From: Bacteroidota bacterium
GTDB taxonomy: Bacteria; Bacteroidota; Bacteroidia; Bacteroidales; UBA10428
NCBI GenBank assembly: GCA_024640925.1
Contig: JAHEEB010000066.1
Coordinates: 1-10,504, forward strand
Direction of reading: 5' to 3'
DNA: 10,504 nt
Part shown: one piece after another, positions 7,666 through 10,504 of the stretch
Position numbering within the stretch: the stretch's first letter is position 1
How the letters are laid out: each line of letters begins with the position of its first letter
Notes under the pieces: model-generated
Told to the model about the DNA's origin: nothing
The model's database searches: none
The model's input: only the letters and a program-made list of their open reading frames with translations
Made by a program: the position numbers and the translations under genes

Positions 7666-9300
7666 TTAGAAAGATGAAAACCATGCCAGAGGAAAAACCA
7701 GCGAGGCTTGCCAGTTGATGGCTATTTCATTCGTTCTGAAATTACGCCATTCATCTTTCCAATCGGTTGGGGTATGGCCACCTCCAACCAGGTAACCTGG
7801 CCATGGCTCTGTTATATTGTCTCCGCCGGAACGCCTGTCGTGAGGTTCCATTGGCGACTTGTGACCAAGGCCTGTAACATATGATCTGCCATAATAATTC
7901 CTTCCGAAAATATGATCCAATATGTTTATTGCAGTCTGGCGGTATTCTTTTTTGTTTTCAATGGTATTCGCCATGTACAATGTTAAAGACTGGCGGGCAA
8001 CCGTACCATTGCATCCCCAGAAATATTTATCGAAGGGTCTTGCATAAATATCTTTTTTCGAAAAGTTGACCAACGTGTCTGCTACCCCGATTATTTCTTT
8101 TTTAATAGATTGCACCAAATCTAGGTTCTTCCCTTTTTTTTCAGAGATTAAATAGGTGAGAACGCCCAGATTTTTTACATTGCCCCAGTCCCATGATAAA
8201 TCATATTTACTTTCAGAATTAGCTAATCTTGTTTCAAAATCAGTCAGAAAGGTAGCATCACCTGTTGTTTCCCAAAGTTCAGCAGCCATCCATAACCTAC
8301 CATCTTTATCAGATAAATTATAAGCACCGGTCTTTAACTCAGGTTGCTGCCACTCCTTAAATTCCGGATTAAGCTGAAGGAATTTGTAGCTTTTTAGAGC
8401 AGCTTCAAGACATTTTGCTGCATATTGTTTATCGTAAGGCTCAAAATACCTTGCAGCAAGAGCCATTACGGCAGAAAACTGAGCTGTTGCATCTGAACTC
8501 CAATCGGAAAAATACCTTTTCACTGTGTCATCTTCGGGTAAGATAAAACCTTCGAAACTTGCACGTGTAAGCTTGTGGCAAACCCTACCTGAATTATCAG
8601 GATATTGCATTTTCAAAAGCCAGTCGGTTTCCCATTTAATTTCTTTTAAAAAGTCAGGCATGCTGCTATCTGATTCAGGAATATCAAGGTTACATTTCTC
8701 CAGTTTATCACTAAAATGTTTCCAGGTCATAAACAGTAAACCTATAGTAATACCTGCATTTACAGTATATTTACCATAGTCGCCTGCATCGTGCCATCCG
8801 CCAACCCCATCGCGCTGTGTGTTGCCAAACCCGGTGTAGTCCATCCATCCATCGTTCATATGACATGTCTGATGTTCAAAAACCACACCCTGATGTGCCC
8901 CTTTTACCTCTGTGCCACATCGCAGAAGATAGAATCCACGCATGGTGGTATAGTAGGCAAAATCGAATACTTCATAATCAATTTTAAATTCTGGAGATTT
9001 ACCTATTCCCGGGACTTCCAGGTAATACATTCCGGGTTTGGTTAATAAAGAAAAATCGGCTATGCATGCATTTTGATTGTATTCCTCATGAAATCCTGAT
9101 TCTTCGGGTTTTCCCGAAAAGACAACCGAATTGTCACCAGCCGATTTTACAACAAATTCATGATAAGTACCGATTATTGTTGCTTTTTTGTCGGACGTTG
9201 GCAAATAACCAAGCGAATTGAGCCTTATAAGCGAATCAGATTGAGCAAACGAATTCATCATAATCATCCCGAACAATAGTGAGGATAATTTTACCTTCAT
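7666..9300 (-). CDS. GH9 endo-beta-glucanase-type glycoside hydrolase, secreted
   Basis: The protein is an inverting GH9 enzyme, a family that cuts beta-1,4-glucan backbones in cellulose, mixed-linkage glucan, xyloglucan or glucomannan. The true start is taken as ATG 9300 (MKVKLSSLLFGMIMM), giving 544 residues; the frame extends five codons upstream only to a TTG. A Sec signal peptide ends near NSFAQ, with no lipobox cysteine. An Ig-like N-terminal domain (about 25-110; IRLNSLGYLP, KPGMYYLEVPG) precedes the (alpha/alpha)6 catalytic domain. GGWHDAGDYGKY supplies the catalytic base pair Asp171 and Asp174, and the C-terminal NEIAINW supplies the proton donor Glu525. GRNYYGRSYVTGLG and HDRRSGGD are also family-typical. 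All key residues are present. It begins 27 bases after the GH97 stop, consistent with one transcript. The exact substrate is not readable from sequence. Confidence 0.92.
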   Translation of the reverse strand: MKVKLSSLLFGMIMMNSFAQSDSLIRLNSLGYLPTSDKKATIIGTYHEFVVKSAGDNSVVFSGKPEESGFHEEYNQNACIADFSLLTKPGMYYLEVPGIGKSPEFKIDYEVFDFAYYTTMRGFYLLRCGTEVKGAHQGVVFEHQTCHMNDGWMDYTGFGNTQRDGVGGWHDAGDYGKYTVNAGITIGLLFMTWKHFSDKLEKCNLDIPESDSSMPDFLKEIKWETDWLLKMQYPDNSGRVCHKLTRASFEGFILPEDDTVKRYFSDWSSDATAQFSAVMALAARYFEPYDKQYAAKCLEAALKSYKFLQLNPEFKEWQQPELKTGAYNLSDKDGRLWMAAELWETTGDATFLTDFETRLANSESKYDLSWDWGNVKNLGVLTYLISEKKGKNLDLVQSIKKEIIGVADTLVNFSKKDIYARPFDKYFWGCNGTVARQSLTLYMANTIENKKEYRQTAINILDHIFGRNYYGRSYVTGLGHKSPMEPHDRRSGGDNITEPWPGYLVGGGHTPTDWKDEWRNFRTNEIAINWQASLVFPLAWFSSF

Positions 9301-9327
9301 AATCGTATGTGTCAAAAAAGACGAGAT

Positions 9328-10504
9328 TTAGTTCATTTTAAAAGTTGAAGCAAACCCGCCTTCTGCTTTCAGAATGAGTTTTACGGGCTGTGAAGGATCC
9401 GGGTAATTTGTTTTTATATCAAATGTCCGGTTTGTTTCACCATCAGCAATAAATACGGTCTCTTTTGGGTTTTTTATAAAACTAAGGTCGATTGTAATTT
9501 CTCTGTTCGATTTTTCACCGTTTATTCCGGCAACATACCATGTATTGGCTTTTCTACGTGCAATTACAATATATTTGCCAGGGTATCCGTCAACAAATTT
9601 TATTTCATCCCATGCAACAGGTACGTCTTTCATATATTGCTTAACTTCTGCGGGAACTTTAGCCATTCCTTCGGGAACTTCACCAAAATGCTGTATTCCG
9701 GAAACAAATATTACCGACAGGGCCAGTTCAAATGCACTGGAAGTTTTACGCTGAATAAATGGTATCTCAATCAGACTTACAGGGGTAAAGTCCATTGGGT
9801 CGAAAAGGTTCCGGGTAAAGGGTATAACTGCACAATGTGTTGGTTCTTTATCCGCATTTTCCTGGACAAAAGTTATAAATTCAAGTCCTTTTATTGATTC
9901 CATTGTAACAAGGTTAGGATAGGTTCTTTGCCAGCTTCTGGGTAAAGTACATCCATGAAAATTAACCAGGAGCTGATAACGGGCAGCATCTTCAAGAATA
10001 TCCAGGTAATAAGCCATCACCGATTGACCATCACCACCAAAGAAATCGACTTTTATTCCTGAAACTCCTATTTCTTTTAAAATTGCAAATTCTTTATCAC
10101 GTAGGTCTTTAGAAATCATCTTGTCTCTTGGGGTATATGGAGTAGTATTCCAGGAACCACTTGAATTATACCATACATTCACATGAACGTTTTTTGTTTT
10201 AGCATAGGCACAAAGCTCTTTTACTTTATCATAGCCAATTTTCCTGTCCCAGTCAGCATCGATAAGGCAATACTCCCAACTCATATCCGACGCGTAATCG
10301 ATAAAACGTTTTTGTACATTGTAAACCGTTGAATCATCTTTATACAAAACCCAACTCCACGAAGATCTTCCTGGTTTAATGTATGAGAGGTCGGTGTAAG
10401 TTGTTGGCTTTGCCAAGTCGGTGCTTAAAGTCGATTCGACAATGGTTGCCAGGTTTTTACCAACTGTAATTACTCTCCATGGAGTTTCCCAGGGCAAAGT
10501 AGAT
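9328..10504 (-). CDS. GH97 glycoside hydrolase, retaining alpha-galactosidase type, partial
   Basis: The frame is open to the right edge of the window, so the N-terminal beta-sandwich domain and any signal peptide are missing; about 391 residues remain. They begin just before PWETPWRVI, the usual entry into the (beta/alpha)8 catalytic domain. GIKVDFFGGDGQ provides an aspartate (codon 10045-10047) at the position of the nucleophile in retaining GH97 enzymes. TMESIKG provides the glutamate acid/base (codon 9898-9900). In the inverting SusB-type alpha-glucosidases the nucleophile aspartate is absent, so alpha-galactosidase of the BtGH97b type is the better assignment. HFGEVPEGM and the C-terminal beta-domain (WYVAGINGE) complete the protein to the TAA at 9328. 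It is the first visible gene of the hydrolase run and is followed closely by GH9. Activity on other alpha-linked sugars cannot be excluded. Confidence 0.9.
   Translation of the reverse strand, partial: STLPWETPWRVITVGKNLATIVESTLSTDLAKPTTYTDLSYIKPGRSSWSWVLYKDDSTVYNVQKRFIDYASDMSWEYCLIDADWDRKIGYDKVKELCAYAKTKNVHVNVWYNSSGSWNTTPYTPRDKMISKDLRDKEFAILKEIGVSGIKVDFFGGDGQSVMAYYLDILEDAARYQLLVNFHGCTLPRSWQRTYPNLVTMESIKGLEFITFVQENADKEPTHCAVIPFTRNLFDPMDFTPVSLIEIPFIQRKTSSAFELALSVIFVSGIQHFGEVPEGMAKVPAEVKQYMKDVPVAWDEIKFVDGYPGKYIVIARRKANTWYVAGINGEKSNREITIDLSFIKNPKETVFIADGETNRTFDIKTNYPDPSQPVKLILKAEGGFASTFKMN

Noticed and set aside
9301..9315. Upstream TTG start for the GH9 gene
   Set aside because: The ATG at 9300 gives a standard signal peptide beginning MKVKL; the extra five codons from a TTG add nothing typical.

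Overview
The window looks like a piece of a Bacteroidota chromosome, probably from a polysaccharide-degrading member of the Bacteroidales/Marinilabiliales type. The evidence is a hybrid two-component sensor with Reg_prop, Y_Y_Y, kinase, receiver and AraC modules, which is almost confined to this phylum. It is joined by a same-strand run of secreted glycoside hydrolases, low GC, very AT-rich spacers and a TAnnTTTG-like promoter element. The genus cannot be fixed from the sequence alone.

Layout: (a) 1-769, minus strand: the N-terminal part of a membrane acyltransferase (acyltransferase 3 / OafA type) that runs off the left edge. (b) 770-1460: a gene-poor, AT-rich stretch with a decaying 21-bp tandem repeat (about 916-1080) and some weak short repeats and palindromes. 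(c) 1461-2123, plus strand: a 220-residue helical protein of unknown function, convergent with (d). (d) 2149-6353, minus strand: a hybrid two-component system (HTCS) regulator broken into two reading frames by an apparent single-base deletion near 4245-4253. (e) 6382-7605, minus: GH27 alpha-galactosidase. (f) 7666-9300, minus: GH9 endo-beta-glucanase-type enzyme. (g) 9328-10504, minus: GH97 enzyme of the retaining alpha-galactosidase type, running off the right edge.

Genes (d)-(g) are read in the same direction with gaps of 12 to 65 bases. They look like the downstream end of a polysaccharide utilisation locus (PUL). GH9 would cut a beta-1,4-linked backbone, and GH27 and GH97 would remove alpha-galactosyl branches. 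The HTCS would sense a released oligosaccharide in the periplasm and activate the locus. No SusC/SusD pair lies inside the window; if one exists it would most likely be upstream, to the right of 10504. An alpha-galactosylated beta-glucan or glucomannan is a reasonable substrate guess but only an inference.

I did not find a convincing new defence, mobile or RNA system. The items most worth a second look are the broken HTCS frame, the 21-bp repeat, the unrecognised 220-residue protein, and the pairing of two unrelated alpha-galactosidase families with a GH9.
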